This document shows, piece after piece, positions 7,915 through 14,912 of a stretch of DNA of 14,929 bases. Source of the DNA: an uncultured Prevotella sp. (lineage in GTDB: Bacteria > Bacteroidota > Bacteroidia > Bacteroidales > Bacteroidaceae); the NCBI GenBank assembly GCA_934219025.1, contig CAKQDG010000055.1, positions 1-14,929 of the forward strand, in the 5' to 3' direction. Under the pieces are notes generated by a model. That model saw only the letters and a program-made list of their open reading frames with translations. It made no database searches and had not been told where the DNA came from. The position numbers were made by a program, and so were the translations under genes. Position 1 is the first letter of the stretch; each line of letters begins with the position of its first letter.

Positions 7915-10900
7915 ATGAATAGAAATACATTCAACCAGTTGATAAAGCAAGGCTCATGGCAAGAGATGTTTATCACTGAAATGGGATGGAATGCTCTTCA
8001 GGGTCAGCATTTCCTGCCAACCATAACAATTGATGATATTAACTATAATTTCACTGTTGTGGCTCAACGCAACGGTTTTCAGATTCTTACATGCGAAGTT
8101 TCCGTTATCCCCAATATGTCGGTATGCCGCAAGATAGACTTTAAACTCCGTCGTCAGGCCAACGATTATATCGCCATATACACAGAGCCACAAACCGAGC
8201 ATCATTTGTGGGCTTGTCCGTTGAAACAAAATGAGAAACGTGATATGGTCGTTGTGGAGTATACTACAGCCGACCAAGCCGATTTCCTCTTCTCTAAGAT
8301 GGCTGCCATCACGTTCGAAATTGACGAGCAGACTACCATCATAGATGTGCGTCAACATGTAGTTCAAGCTTTTGCAGTCAATTCTGAGCGGATAACCAAA
8401 GATTTCTATAACGGATTCCGCAAGCAGCATAAGGAGTTTGCCACTTTCATTACAGGCATTGATGATAATATACCTCTCTATGATAGTAATAAGAAAGAGC
8501 AAAACCGCAATAAACTATGGTATGCTTCGGTGATGCTCAATCGCTTGATGTTCTGCTATTTTATTCAAAAGAAGGGATTTCTTAATGGAGATGTGGATTA
8601 TCTGACAAATAAATTGAAACAAGTACAGGCGGAAGAAGGTAATAATCAATTCTATCGTTCCTTCTATCGTGATTTTCTTGTGTCGCTATTCCATGAAGGA
8701 TTGAATGCTCCTCATCACACGCCAGAGTGGGAGCATCGCTTTGGGCGCATCCCATATTTGAATGGTGGAATGTTTGATGTACATGTCATAGAGCAACAGT
8801 ATGATGGGATTGATATTGCCGACGATGCCTTCATTTCTTTGTTCGCATTTTTCGACACTTGGCAATGGCATCTTGACACACGCATCACGGCTACAGGAAA
8901 GGATATTAACCCAGACGTGTTAGGATATATCTTTGAGCAGTATATCAATGACCGTGCAGCAATGGGCGCTTACTATACCAAAGAAGACATAACAGAGTAT
9001 ATATCCAAGAACAGCATTCTGCCATGGGTGTTTGACCGTGTGGCAGAGTCTTCTTCACGCGATGCGTTTAAGCCGAATGGGTATGTATGGACAACGTTGC
9101 GTGATAGCGGCGACCATTATATCTATGATGCCGTGAAACGTGGTTACTCTGCCGACTGGCAACAACGCATTCCTGTGGAAATAGCCACTGGCATTGACAC
9201 ATCAAAGCCTAATTTGCTTGAGCGTCGCAAACTATGGAACCTGCCTACTCCAGAGCAGTTTGCCTTGCCAACAGAAATATGGCGCGAGACAATAGAGCGC
9301 TTGCAGCGTTGTGATATCCTTATTGAGAAGATATCCGGAGGCAAGATAATCCACATCAACGACTTCATCACGCTCAATCTCGACATCCGCTCTTTTACAT
9401 ACGACTTGCTTTTGCATACCACCGACCATCGTTTGGTGGCAAACTTCTATAATGCCCTGCAGCGTGTTACCATCCTAGACCCTACCTGTGGTTCAGGAGC
9501 GTTCTTGTTTGCGGCAATGGGCATACTCGAACCGCTCTATGAGGTGTGCATTATGCGGATGCAGGAGTGGAATGCCGCGAACCACAACTTGTTCCAAAAG
9601 GAGTTGGGAGAGATAGCCAGCAAGTATCGCAGCAACATCCAGTACTTTATCTACAAGAGCATCATCTTGCGTAATCTCTATGGCGTGGACATAATGGTCG
9701 AAGCTACGGAGATTGCCAAACTGCGCCTGTTCCTGAAGATGGTGGCTGTGGTAGAAGTGGACAAGCGTGCCGACAATATGGGGCTTGACCCGTTGCCGGA
9801 TATTGACTTCAATATCCGTTGTGGCAACACACTGGTGGGATATGCCACGGAAAAGCAGTTGAATGATGATTTGATGCAAGGCGATATGTTTGCCCGACAG
9901 GAGTTTGAACAGAAAATACAGGATCGGCTCGTTGTTGTGTCGGCTGCCTATGAGCTGTTCCGCCAGGTACAACTCACGGGGGCTGACGACCGTGTGGAGT
10001 ATGCCAAGGCAAAGAAAGACCTGCGCCAACATCTTGCCGACCTCAACGAACTGCTCAACCGTCACATGTCTACAGCTACCATTGGTTCTGGCAATGAAGA
10101 AGATTATGCCGAGTTCTTGTCATCCCATCAGCCGTTTCATTGGGTTGCCGAATTCTACAAGATCATTCATGGGAATGGGGGATTTGATGTGGTGATTGGG
10201 AATCCGCCGTATGTTACTTTTACAGATAATTCTTTACCATATAAGGTCAAGAATTTTAAGACATATGAGTCTAAAAATCTTTTTGCTTTAGTTGGAGAAA
10301 GATGTATTAGTATATCCAATAAAAAATCAAGCATAGGCTATATTATACCATTAAGTGGTATGTCTATTGAAGGATTTGAACCTTTTCAAAAAGAAATATA
10401 CAAGAATAGAAATAGTTGGAACAGTTTCTATTCTGGAGATAGAAATCCATCAGAATTATTTTCAGGTGTCAAAATTCGTGCAGGTATTTATTTGTCAAGA
10501 CCTAATTCTGATATAAGTACTAAATATGTTTGTAGGTATATAAAATGGTATTCAAGTGAAAGAGATACTTTATTCAGCAAAGTAATATATGTTGACAGCT
10601 TCGATGCTATTAATGCTCCTAAGCTCGCAGGTCGATTAGGTAAAGAGGTTATTAAGAAGGTTATAGAAAGTAAAGACTCTCTTGCAAGTAAATTTACGAG
10701 AGAAGATAACATTTACTATCATGCAGCACCTATTTATTGGAATAAAGGTCTTTATGATCTTTCTATATTACAACGCAATAACCTAAATATAGCCGACTCA
10801 TACAAAATATGTCCAATATCACATCAATTCAAAGGTTTGCTTTATGACATCATAATGTCATCGCTATTCTTTTACTTTTGGCTTGCTATGTCTGATTGCT

Positions 10901-11208
10901 ATAATTTTACAAAGAAATATTTTTCTTTGTTCAAAATACCTGAAATAAAAGATATTGAGGTTTTTGATAAATTAGCAATTATATTAAATGAAGATTTAGA
11001 GAAAAATATGATTCCAACTGAATACACCTATAAGAATAGAGGAAAAGTTAGTTTTGCTCAATTCTTTCCGAAACATTCCAAACCCATCATCGATGAGATC
11101 GACAAGGTGCTTGCAAAGCATTACGGTTTTACAGACGAGGAGTTGGACTTCATCATCAACTACGACATCAAATACCGTATGGGAGACGAACTGAATGCAA
11201 ACGATTAA
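7915..11208 (+). CDS. Eco57I-like N6-adenine DNA methyltransferase with TRD
   Basis: The 1097-aa product has the layout of type IIG/type ISP-like methylase-specificity proteins. An N-terminal region of about 150 residues (LGW-like MGWNAL, then a beta-rich segment with CRKIDFKLRR) shows no clear PD-(D/E)xK nuclease triad. GAYYT (351-355) is the substrate-domain motif preceding the methylase core. SAM-binding motif I is LDPTCGSGAF (521-530) and catalytic motif IV is NPPY (763-766), diagnostic of adenine-N6 methylation. A target-recognition region of about 270-280 residues follows. The C-terminal tail resumes at about 1046 with FAQFFPKHSKPIIDEIDKVL. The role inferred is DNA modification and sequence recognition for the helicase-nuclease encoded 13 nt upstream. 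The TRD part is far more AT-rich than its flanks. It is too long and helicase-free to be a single-chain type ISP enzyme. Confidence 0.9.
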   Translation: MNRNTFNQLIKQGSWQEMFITEMGWNALQGQHFLPTITIDDINYNFTVVAQRNGFQILTCEVSVIPNMSVCRKIDFKLRRQANDYIAIYTEPQTEHHLWACPLKQNEKRDMVVVEYTTADQADFLFSKMAAITFEIDEQTTIIDVRQHVVQAFAVNSERITKDFYNGFRKQHKEFATFITGIDDNIPLYDSNKKEQNRNKLWYASVMLNRLMFCYFIQKKGFLNGDVDYLTNKLKQVQAEEGNNQFYRSFYRDFLVSLFHEGLNAPHHTPEWEHRFGRIPYLNGGMFDVHVIEQQYDGIDIADDAFISLFAFFDTWQWHLDTRITATGKDINPDVLGYIFEQYINDRAAMGAYYTKEDITEYISKNSILPWVFDRVAESSSRDAFKPNGYVWTTLRDSGDHYIYDAVKRGYSADWQQRIPVEIATGIDTSKPNLLERRKLWNLPTPEQFALPTEIWRETIERLQRCDILIEKISGGKIIHINDFITLNLDIRSFTYDLLLHTTDHRLVANFYNALQRVTILDPTCGSGAFLFAAMGILEPLYEVCIMRMQEWNAANHNLFQKELGEIASKYRSNIQYFIYKSIILRNLYGVDIMVEATEIAKLRLFLKMVAVVEVDKRADNMGLDPLPDIDFNIRCGNTLVGYATEKQLNDDLMQGDMFARQEFEQKIQDRLVVVSAAYELFRQVQLTGADDRVEYAKAKKDLRQHLADLNELLNRHMSTATIGSGNEEDYAEFLSSHQPFHWVAEFYKIIHGNGGFDVVIGNPPYVTFTDNSLPYKVKNFKTYESKNLFALVGERCISISNKKSSIGYIIPLSGMSIEGFEPFQKEIYKNRNSWNSFYSGDRNPSELFSGVKIRAGIYLSRPNSDISTKYVCRYIKWYSSERDTLFSKVIYVDSFDAINAPKLAGRLGKEVIKKVIESKDSLASKFTREDNIYYHAAPIYWNKGLYDLSILQRNNLNIADSYKICPISHQFKGLLYDIIMSSLFFYFWLAMSDCYNFTKKYFSLFKIPEIKDIEVFDKLAIILNEDLEKNMIPTEYTYKNRGKVSFAQFFPKHSKPIIDEIDKVLAKHYGFTDEELDFIINYDIKYRMGDELNAND
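10204..11070 (+). other. AT-rich target-recognition segment of the methyltransferase
   Basis: Immediately after the NPPY codons the composition drops sharply. A 60-base sample at 10261-10320 is about 27% GC, against about 58% in 9961-10020 of the same gene, and the tail after about 11070 is GC-richer again. Codon choice changes with it (ATA, AGA, TTA and AAA become common). The segment corresponds to the expected target-recognition domain. It fits exchange of the specificity module by recombination with conserved flanks. Boundaries are approximate and read by eye. Confidence 0.7.
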
Positions 11209-11222
11209 AAAAGAAGAAAGTT

Positions 11223-11861
11223 ATGGCAGAATCAAATCTTGAAACACTATACCAATTTATTGAGTCATCCAAGAAGTTGGGCATTGAGTTGCCGGAGAAC
11301 ATTTTGCAGCAGACATCAGAGATGGAGGAGAAACTTATCCGTGAAGATGTGCTGCCCGTGTTGCGCGACAACATCGACCCGGTGCTACGGCAGATAAAGC
11401 GTGAGCTTATTCTTGTGGTGGAATATCATCCGGAAGAACCAATTTCGGTGCGCATATCACGCAAACGCAACCTGAGTGATCTGAGTGAGGCTACCATTCT
11501 CACCCCCGACCCCGTGCCGGAAATCAAGAGGCGTGCGGCACAAACACGCATAGGGAAACGTAAGCCAAACACTTATCTGCGTGTAACGATGGAAGACGGC
11601 AAGGTGTATTGCAACGAGAAGGATGCCACCGACACCTTCTGTGATGTGTTGCAAGCGGTTGGACTTATGCGTGTCCGCCAGTTGGAAATAATGCCAAGCG
11701 GCATAAATCTTGTTTCTACAAGCAAGGACGAGAACAGACAACAAAGAAAAGTCAGCGGGTTCTACATCTTCACCAACCGTAGTACCAGGCAAAAAGCAGA
11801 CCAACTGGAAGAAATATCCAAACGGTTGGGGATGAAAATGAAAATAGAAGTAATCGGTTAA
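11223..11861 (+). CDS. Accessory protein of the R-M-like operon, unknown function
   Basis: This 212-aa protein starts 14 nt after the methyltransferase stop. The N-terminal half (about residues 1-75) is helical (LYQFIESSKKLGIELPENIL, then a long charged helix) and ends in a beta strand, KRELILVVEYHPEEPISV. A basic linker of about 20 residues (KRRAAQTRIGKRKPN) leads to a compact C-terminal module (about 115-212): YLRVTMEDGKVYCNEKDATD, TFCDVLQAVGLMRVRQLEI, NLVST, GFYIFTNRSTRQKADQLEEI and SKRLGMKMKIEVI. I have the impression of a conserved Bacteroidota module with a DNA- or nucleotide-binding-like layout next to R-M genes, but cannot name it. The TAA overlaps the next ATG (TAATG), implying translational coupling. 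Its role as a regulator or complex subunit is an inference. Confidence 0.8.
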   Translation: MAESNLETLYQFIESSKKLGIELPENILQQTSEMEEKLIREDVLPVLRDNIDPVLRQIKRELILVVEYHPEEPISVRISRKRNLSDLSEATILTPDPVPEIKRRAAQTRIGKRKPNTYLRVTMEDGKVYCNEKDATDTFCDVLQAVGLMRVRQLEIMPSGINLVSTSKDENRQQRKVSGFYIFTNRSTRQKADQLEEISKRLGMKMKIEVIG

Positions 11862-12337
11862 TGCAAACTTTATCATATCCACATATAGGCAACGTCACGT
11901 TGCTCAGAAAACGCAAAGTGGCGTTTCTCGCCTCAAGCCATATCTCTACGCTATCTGTGCTGCCCACGCTCGAATGGGCGGCGCAGATGGCGCACAGGGA
12001 AGATGTGGCTGTAGTGAGCGGTTTCTCCTCGCATATGGAAAAAGAAGTGGTTCATGTGTTGCTCCGTGGCAAGTGTGGCATTATCCTCGTGCTCAGTCGC
12101 CAGCATTACAAGGTGTTGTCCAAAGTATGGCAAAAACCATTGGCAGATAATCGCCTTCTCATTATATCAACGAGCAAGCAGACAAGACAGAGTCGTCAGT
12201 CTGCTTTTATCAGGAATGAGCATGTGTGCGAAATTGCAGATGAAGTGGTAATGCCCAATGTACCAATAGAGGAAAGCTGGCTATATACAATATACAAAGA
12301 ATATGAGAAAACAAATAGATTAAAAATATTACTATGA
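11861..12337 (+). CDS. DprA/SLOG-like protein
   Basis: This 158-aa protein is built like a shortened Rossmann-type SLOG/DprA domain. KVAFLASSHIS (19-29) gives the first strand, REDVAVVSGFSSHMEKEVVHVLLRG (46-70) the glycine turn and helix of the VVSGGARGID region of DprA, and GIILVLSRQ (73-81) the next strand. RLLIISTS (98-105) and SAFIRNEHVCEIADEVVMP (114-132) match the L(L/I)SE and FxxRN(R/x)xI..LAD elements. DprA itself binds single-stranded DNA and loads RecA. Stand-alone SLOG proteins are proposed nucleotide-ligand sensors in defence loci, so a sensing or DNA-end-binding role is inferred. It overlaps both neighbours (TAATG upstream, ATGA downstream), which ties it to the R-M-like operon. 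The last 15 codons turn AT-rich. Confidence 0.75.
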   Translation: MQTLSYPHIGNVTLLRKRKVAFLASSHISTLSVLPTLEWAAQMAHREDVAVVSGFSSHMEKEVVHVLLRGKCGIILVLSRQHYKVLSKVWQKPLADNRLLIISTSKQTRQSRQSAFIRNEHVCEIADEVVMPNVPIEESWLYTIYKEYEKTNRLKILL

Positions 12338-12951
12338 GCGATATGCCGGATTCTATAAACAAAGAATGGAAGACTAATCATCGAGAAAAATTGAAAGCGA
12401 TAAAAGATATTCATTGTGAAATGTATGTATATATAAGCAGTGAAATACTTCAATGCGTATGTGATAGATTCTTTTCTCTTGACTATGTCGATTATTATTT
12501 GGATGAAGAAGAATTAGAAAAATGTCGTTATTTTTTAGATACAAATAATATTAACTCACATCTCCTTCGACCAATCACCGATGTCGCATTGGAAATATTC
12601 AGAAAGAATCATCCCTGTGCCGGGCAATCTATGATTCCAACAGGAGAAGAACGTTATTATTTCTCAAAGATATTCATAGATACAGATTTCCTAGACAAAA
12701 TAGATGAAAATTATTGGTATCTGTGCAGACAGACTTACGAATATGTCAGGAGTATGATTATTTGTAATCATCGAGTAATAAAATATATGGGAAAGTCAAT
12801 CATGAGTTATATATTAGATTGTGAACTTTCTGATACTCCAGATTACCAGATGCATAAAGCATGTAAATTAGCTTATAAGGCAGCTTATGAATTGCAACGA
12901 GAGAATATGAATGTTCGTTGGAGCTTCTTGTATGGACAACAAAATGATTAA
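12334..12951 (+). CDS. AT-rich 205-aa protein of unknown function
   Basis: This is the final gene of the rightward operon, coupled to the SLOG-like gene by an ATGA overlap. The 205-aa product is acidic in its first half and predicted helical (KAIKDIHCEMYVYISSEILQ, YVDYYLDEEELEKCRYFLD), with several cysteines and an aromatic-rich centre (NYWYLCRQTYEYVRSMIICN). The C-terminal helix AYKAAYELQRENMN is followed by VRWSFLYGQQND. I see no signal peptide, clear membrane helix or known catalytic motif. Base composition is much lower in GC than the preceding SLOG gene, suggesting a separate history. It could be an accessory effector, inhibitor or passenger. Its stop codon is part of the terminator stem. 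Confidence 0.75.
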   Translation: MSDMPDSINKEWKTNHREKLKAIKDIHCEMYVYISSEILQCVCDRFFSLDYVDYYLDEEELEKCRYFLDTNNINSHLLRPITDVALEIFRKNHPCAGQSMIPTGEERYYFSKIFIDTDFLDKIDENYWYLCRQTYEYVRSMIICNHRVIKYMGKSIMSYILDCELSDTPDYQMHKACKLAYKAAYELQRENMNVRWSFLYGQQND

Positions 12952-12977
12952 AGGATGCCTCACTTAGGCATCCTTTA
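12949..12977. terminator. Bidirectional intrinsic terminator
   Basis: A perfect 12-bp inverted repeat, TAAAGGATGCCT (12949-12960) and AGGCATCCTTTA (12966-12977), surrounds a 5-nt loop, CACTT. The ends are A- and T-rich in both directions. It lies between the convergent defence operon and the abiF-like gene, and its left arm includes the stop codon of the 205-aa gene. It should stop transcription from both sides. Confidence 0.88.
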
Positions 12978-12982
12978 ACTAT

Positions 12983-13879
12983 CTATGATTTCCACAATGG
13001 CTCATCCTGCCAAGTGTCAGGAAATCCCATAGCTGCAATATCAACATTTGGATGTTCGGTAAGTAAGGCTTTTAGTCTTACGTTAAAGTTATTGTTTGAC
13101 CGAATGACATTTTGCAAATATTGCAGATAGCAGAGTTGTGAATAAAGTTTGTCGTAGTTACCAATAGGTGGTGTCACCCAATCTCCACGCAAAGGAGTGG
13201 TCATCTGCGGTTTGATAGGAAATTTCCTGTTCCACACACGCGAATGATGAGCCAAGTAGTTTCGCAAAACGACAGAACTCTTAATCCAACTTTCAAGAAC
13301 CACATGTTGAGGGAGATTGAACTCACGAGCTATGCGCTTCTTGATTTTGTTATCTGCAAAATTGCAGAACAGTTTTGATAACGTACCAAAAGAAGTCACC
13401 TCTAAAGTTTTCCATACAGGAGGAACATCTGGCTCATTGTACTTAACCGAGTGTTCGATAATAAATTCCTCTCTTGTACGCTTTAGTTCCTGCCTGATTT
13501 GCTCCAAGCATTTATGATGTATGTTGGAATCCCGGAATAAAGATTCATTAGTGAACCAAAATGCGCCATATTGCAATGAAATATGGTGAATCATCTTTGA
13601 GCGCAATGCAATCTCTACAGCCTGAATTGCAGTGAAAATCAATTCGCGCAAATCACAATCGAACCGATATAAATCCATTGCATTATCAAAAGTGCTATTG
13701 GGCTTGAATATGTGACGAACCTTATCACTTTCCATAGGGTGGAAATAGTTATGTAAGCGGAAATAGCTGACAACTTTCAAACAATCTATTGCCTTGTTTC
13801 TATCTTTTATGATAAGACCGCGCGACTCCAATAAATCAAGGATTTCAGAATAGTCTAAGGGTTGTTTGGAATATTTCAT
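12983..13879 (-). CDS. abiF: Abi_2/AbiF-family abortive-infection HEPN protein
   Basis: The 298-aa length and sequence fit the Abi_2 (AbiD/AbiF) family. The opening, YSEILDLLESRGLIIKDRNKAIDCLKVVSYFRLHNYFHPM (about 10-49), is the typical N-terminal helical part with the SYFRL motif. EIALRSKMIHHI (89-100) and LRNYLAHHSRVWNR (205-218) contain R-x4-H pairs (R93/H98 and R206/H211) expected of HEPN ribonuclease sites, and HHSRVWNR is a family hallmark. It likely acts on RNA in the cytoplasm and causes growth arrest or abortive infection when triggered. The gene is convergent with the defence operon and is preceded by a promoter and a structured RNA candidate. AbiF proteins are reported to work with an upstream noncoding RNA that restrains the toxin, and are considered relatives of Cas13. 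Family assignment is confident; activity is inferred. Confidence 0.9.
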   Translation of the reverse strand: MKYSKQPLDYSEILDLLESRGLIIKDRNKAIDCLKVVSYFRLHNYFHPMESDKVRHIFKPNSTFDNAMDLYRFDCDLRELIFTAIQAVEIALRSKMIHHISLQYGAFWFTNESLFRDSNIHHKCLEQIRQELKRTREEFIIEHSVKYNEPDVPPVWKTLEVTSFGTLSKLFCNFADNKIKKRIAREFNLPQHVVLESWIKSSVVLRNYLAHHSRVWNRKFPIKPQMTTPLRGDWVTPPIGNYDKLYSQLCYLQYLQNVIRSNNNFNVRLKALLTEHPNVDIAAMGFPDTWQDEPLWKS

Positions 13880-13888
13880 AAACGTATT

Positions 13889-13944
13889 AAAAGTAAAAGT
13901 CCCACCCTGGTTCGCTGTTCTACGGGAAGCGTGGTGGGAACTGT
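13889..13944 (-). ncRNA. Candidate abiF-associated structured RNA
   Basis: On the minus strand, upstream of the abiF ATG, a 7-bp stem TCCCACC (13939-13933) / GGTGGGA (13906-13900) encloses an inner stem CGCT (13931-13928) / AGCG (13916-13913) and a loop TCCCGTAGAAC. It is followed by CTTTTACTTTT, a U-rich tail like that of an intrinsic terminator. A Bacteroides-type promoter ends about 5-7 nt before the 5' end. The RNA would be about 55 nt and could read through into abiF. Weinberg and colleagues described an abiF RNA motif upstream of Abi_2 genes; position and structure fit that class, though I have not checked the consensus. The loop GAAC could pair with GTTC at 13942-13939, an optional pseudoknot. 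Confidence 0.7.
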
Positions 13945-13949
13945 TGCTG

Positions 13950-13980
13950 CAAATTTACTAAATCCTTTGGAAACTACAAA
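13950..13980 (-). promoter_or_regulatory. Bacteroides-type promoter for abiF RNA/abiF
   Basis: On the minus strand a TTTG -33 element (13980-13977) is followed by exactly 19 bp and a TAAATTTG -7 element (13957-13950), an exact match to TTTG-N19-TAnnTTTG. Transcription would begin near 13944, immediately before the first arm of the structured RNA, and would continue into abiF if the U-tract does not terminate. Confidence 0.8.
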
Positions 13981-14014
13981 ATATTTTTATGATAATTTGC
14001 TTTATTGCCGCTTT

Positions 14015-14245
14015 TTACATATACACCTCCACACCATTCACTTCAAAGATACACACATCGCGAAGCTGCCGGATTTGATTAGAGTCCAGCAGCTTCATTC
14101 GTCTTGTGCCTTTGTAGAAGTCGTATTTGAGGGAGATGCAGCGGCGCCAGAGTTGAATCTCGCCGCTCTTGGTCCAGAGACGGATGTCGACGGGTTCGGG
14201 GGAGGAGAGGATTTTTCTTAATGTTGTGATGTGAACGGAAGTCAT
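14015..14245 (-). CDS. Small phage-module protein, 76 aa
   Basis: The gene starts at the ATG at 14245 (MTSVHITTLRKIL) and stops at 14015. A longer in-frame extension upstream to 14755 is low-complexity Ser/Thr/Pro read from the opposite frame of the next gene and is rejected. The product is a compact, basic protein with VDIRLWTKSGEIQLWRRCISL and a C-terminal RRMKLLDSNQIRQLRDVCIF segment before FEVNGVEVY. I recognise it only as the type of small conserved protein seen in Bacteroidota phage-type clusters. The nearest downstream gene on the same strand is abiF. Confidence 0.7.
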   Translation of the reverse strand: MTSVHITTLRKILSSPEPVDIRLWTKSGEIQLWRRCISLKYDFYKGTRRMKLLDSNQIRQLRDVCIFEVNGVEVYM

Positions 14246-14246
14246 G

Positions 14247-14284
14247 GAAATTGAAAAATTGAAAGATGAAAAAATTGAAAATGG
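14247..14284. repeat. Short purine-rich repeat tract
   Basis: AAATTGAAAAATTGAAAGATGAAAAAATTGAAAATGG repeats the AAAATTGAAAGAT motif of the arrays at 5-150 and 1104-1262. It sits between the 76-aa and 204-aa genes on the same strand, placing the same repeat family on both sides of the cargo. Confidence 0.65.
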
Positions 14285-14297
14285 GGGGCGGTGATTG

Positions 14298-14912
14298 CTA
14301 ATCGAAAGGTGGGGTGTATTGGGCGGTGAAGACGTTTGCCGGGTATGAGATGGATGTAGGTAAGATGTTGTCGGTGAACTTGTATTTGAATTTGATGGAG
14401 TTGGTGGCGTTGTCGGCATCGGAGATTTCAGAGGTGATGTCGGTGATGATGATGGGGAGGAAATAATCCTCGGTGATGTCCGTGACGAGAGAAACGGAAT
14501 GGGAAAGAAGGAGAGTGGAGATGCGGACGGCATCGTCGTATTGCAGCATGGACGTTTCAACCTCGAATTCAGAATCCGTGGTGTCGTCGTAAAAGGAAGT
14601 CTCGCCATCGCAGACAGCCGTGGAACGCTCAAAATTGGTGATGCGCTTTGTTGTGCAATACAGGAAGATATATTCGTATTGCATAAACTCGTTGTAAACG
14701 GAAAGGATGATGTTCGGAACCTTGTCAATGACATAGAACGTCTTGGCAAGAGCACCGCGATGAACGGTAAAGGAAAGGAGCTTTCCTTTAGTCTTCAATC
14801 GGGAAGAGATGTATTCGGGAGAAATGTCCACGGACTGCGTGGTGCCTATAGCCGGGGTGCTCGTGCCCTCGTCGACAGTTTCAATGGTAGGCGATGACTT
14901 TCCGTTTTCCAT
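14298..14912 (-). CDS. Hypothetical phage-module structural protein
   Basis: This 204-aa product is acidic and beta-rich, with alternating hydrophobic stretches (GKLLSFTVHRGALAKTFYVI, YNEFMQYEYIFLYCTTKRIT) and a long central segment of D/E/T-rich strands. The start ATG at 14912 has no stop codon upstream in frame before the window edge at 14929, so a longer N-terminus is possible. The KFKYKFTDN...PTSISYPANVFTAQYTPPFD ending resembles beta-sheet tail or baseplate subunits in style only, and I do not recognise the family. It is the first gene in the leftward module visible here and the gene upstream is outside the window. Confidence 0.6.
   Translation of the reverse strand: MENGKSSPTIETVDEGTSTPAIGTTQSVDISPEYISSRLKTKGKLLSFTVHRGALAKTFYVIDKVPNIILSVYNEFMQYEYIFLYCTTKRITNFERSTAVCDGETSFYDDTTDSEFEVETSMLQYDDAVRISTLLLSHSVSLVTDITEDYFLPIIITDITSEISDADNATNSIKFKYKFTDNILPTSISYPANVFTAQYTPPFD

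Noticed and set aside
4519..11208. Assignment as DISARM or BREX
   Set aside because: No DrmA/DrmB, PglZ, BrxC or Lon-like genes are present; only generic PLD, helicase and methylase parts are shared.
4281..14014. Target-site duplication or att repeats flanking the cargo
   Set aside because: Both boundaries are AT-rich with partial similarities only (such as ATTTTTAT); no convincing direct repeat of useful length was seen by eye, and no integrase or transposase gene is in the window.
14015..14755. Long 246-aa leftward frame
   Set aside because: Only its last 76 residues look like a protein; the rest is Ser/Pro/Thr-rich shadow of the 204-aa gene.
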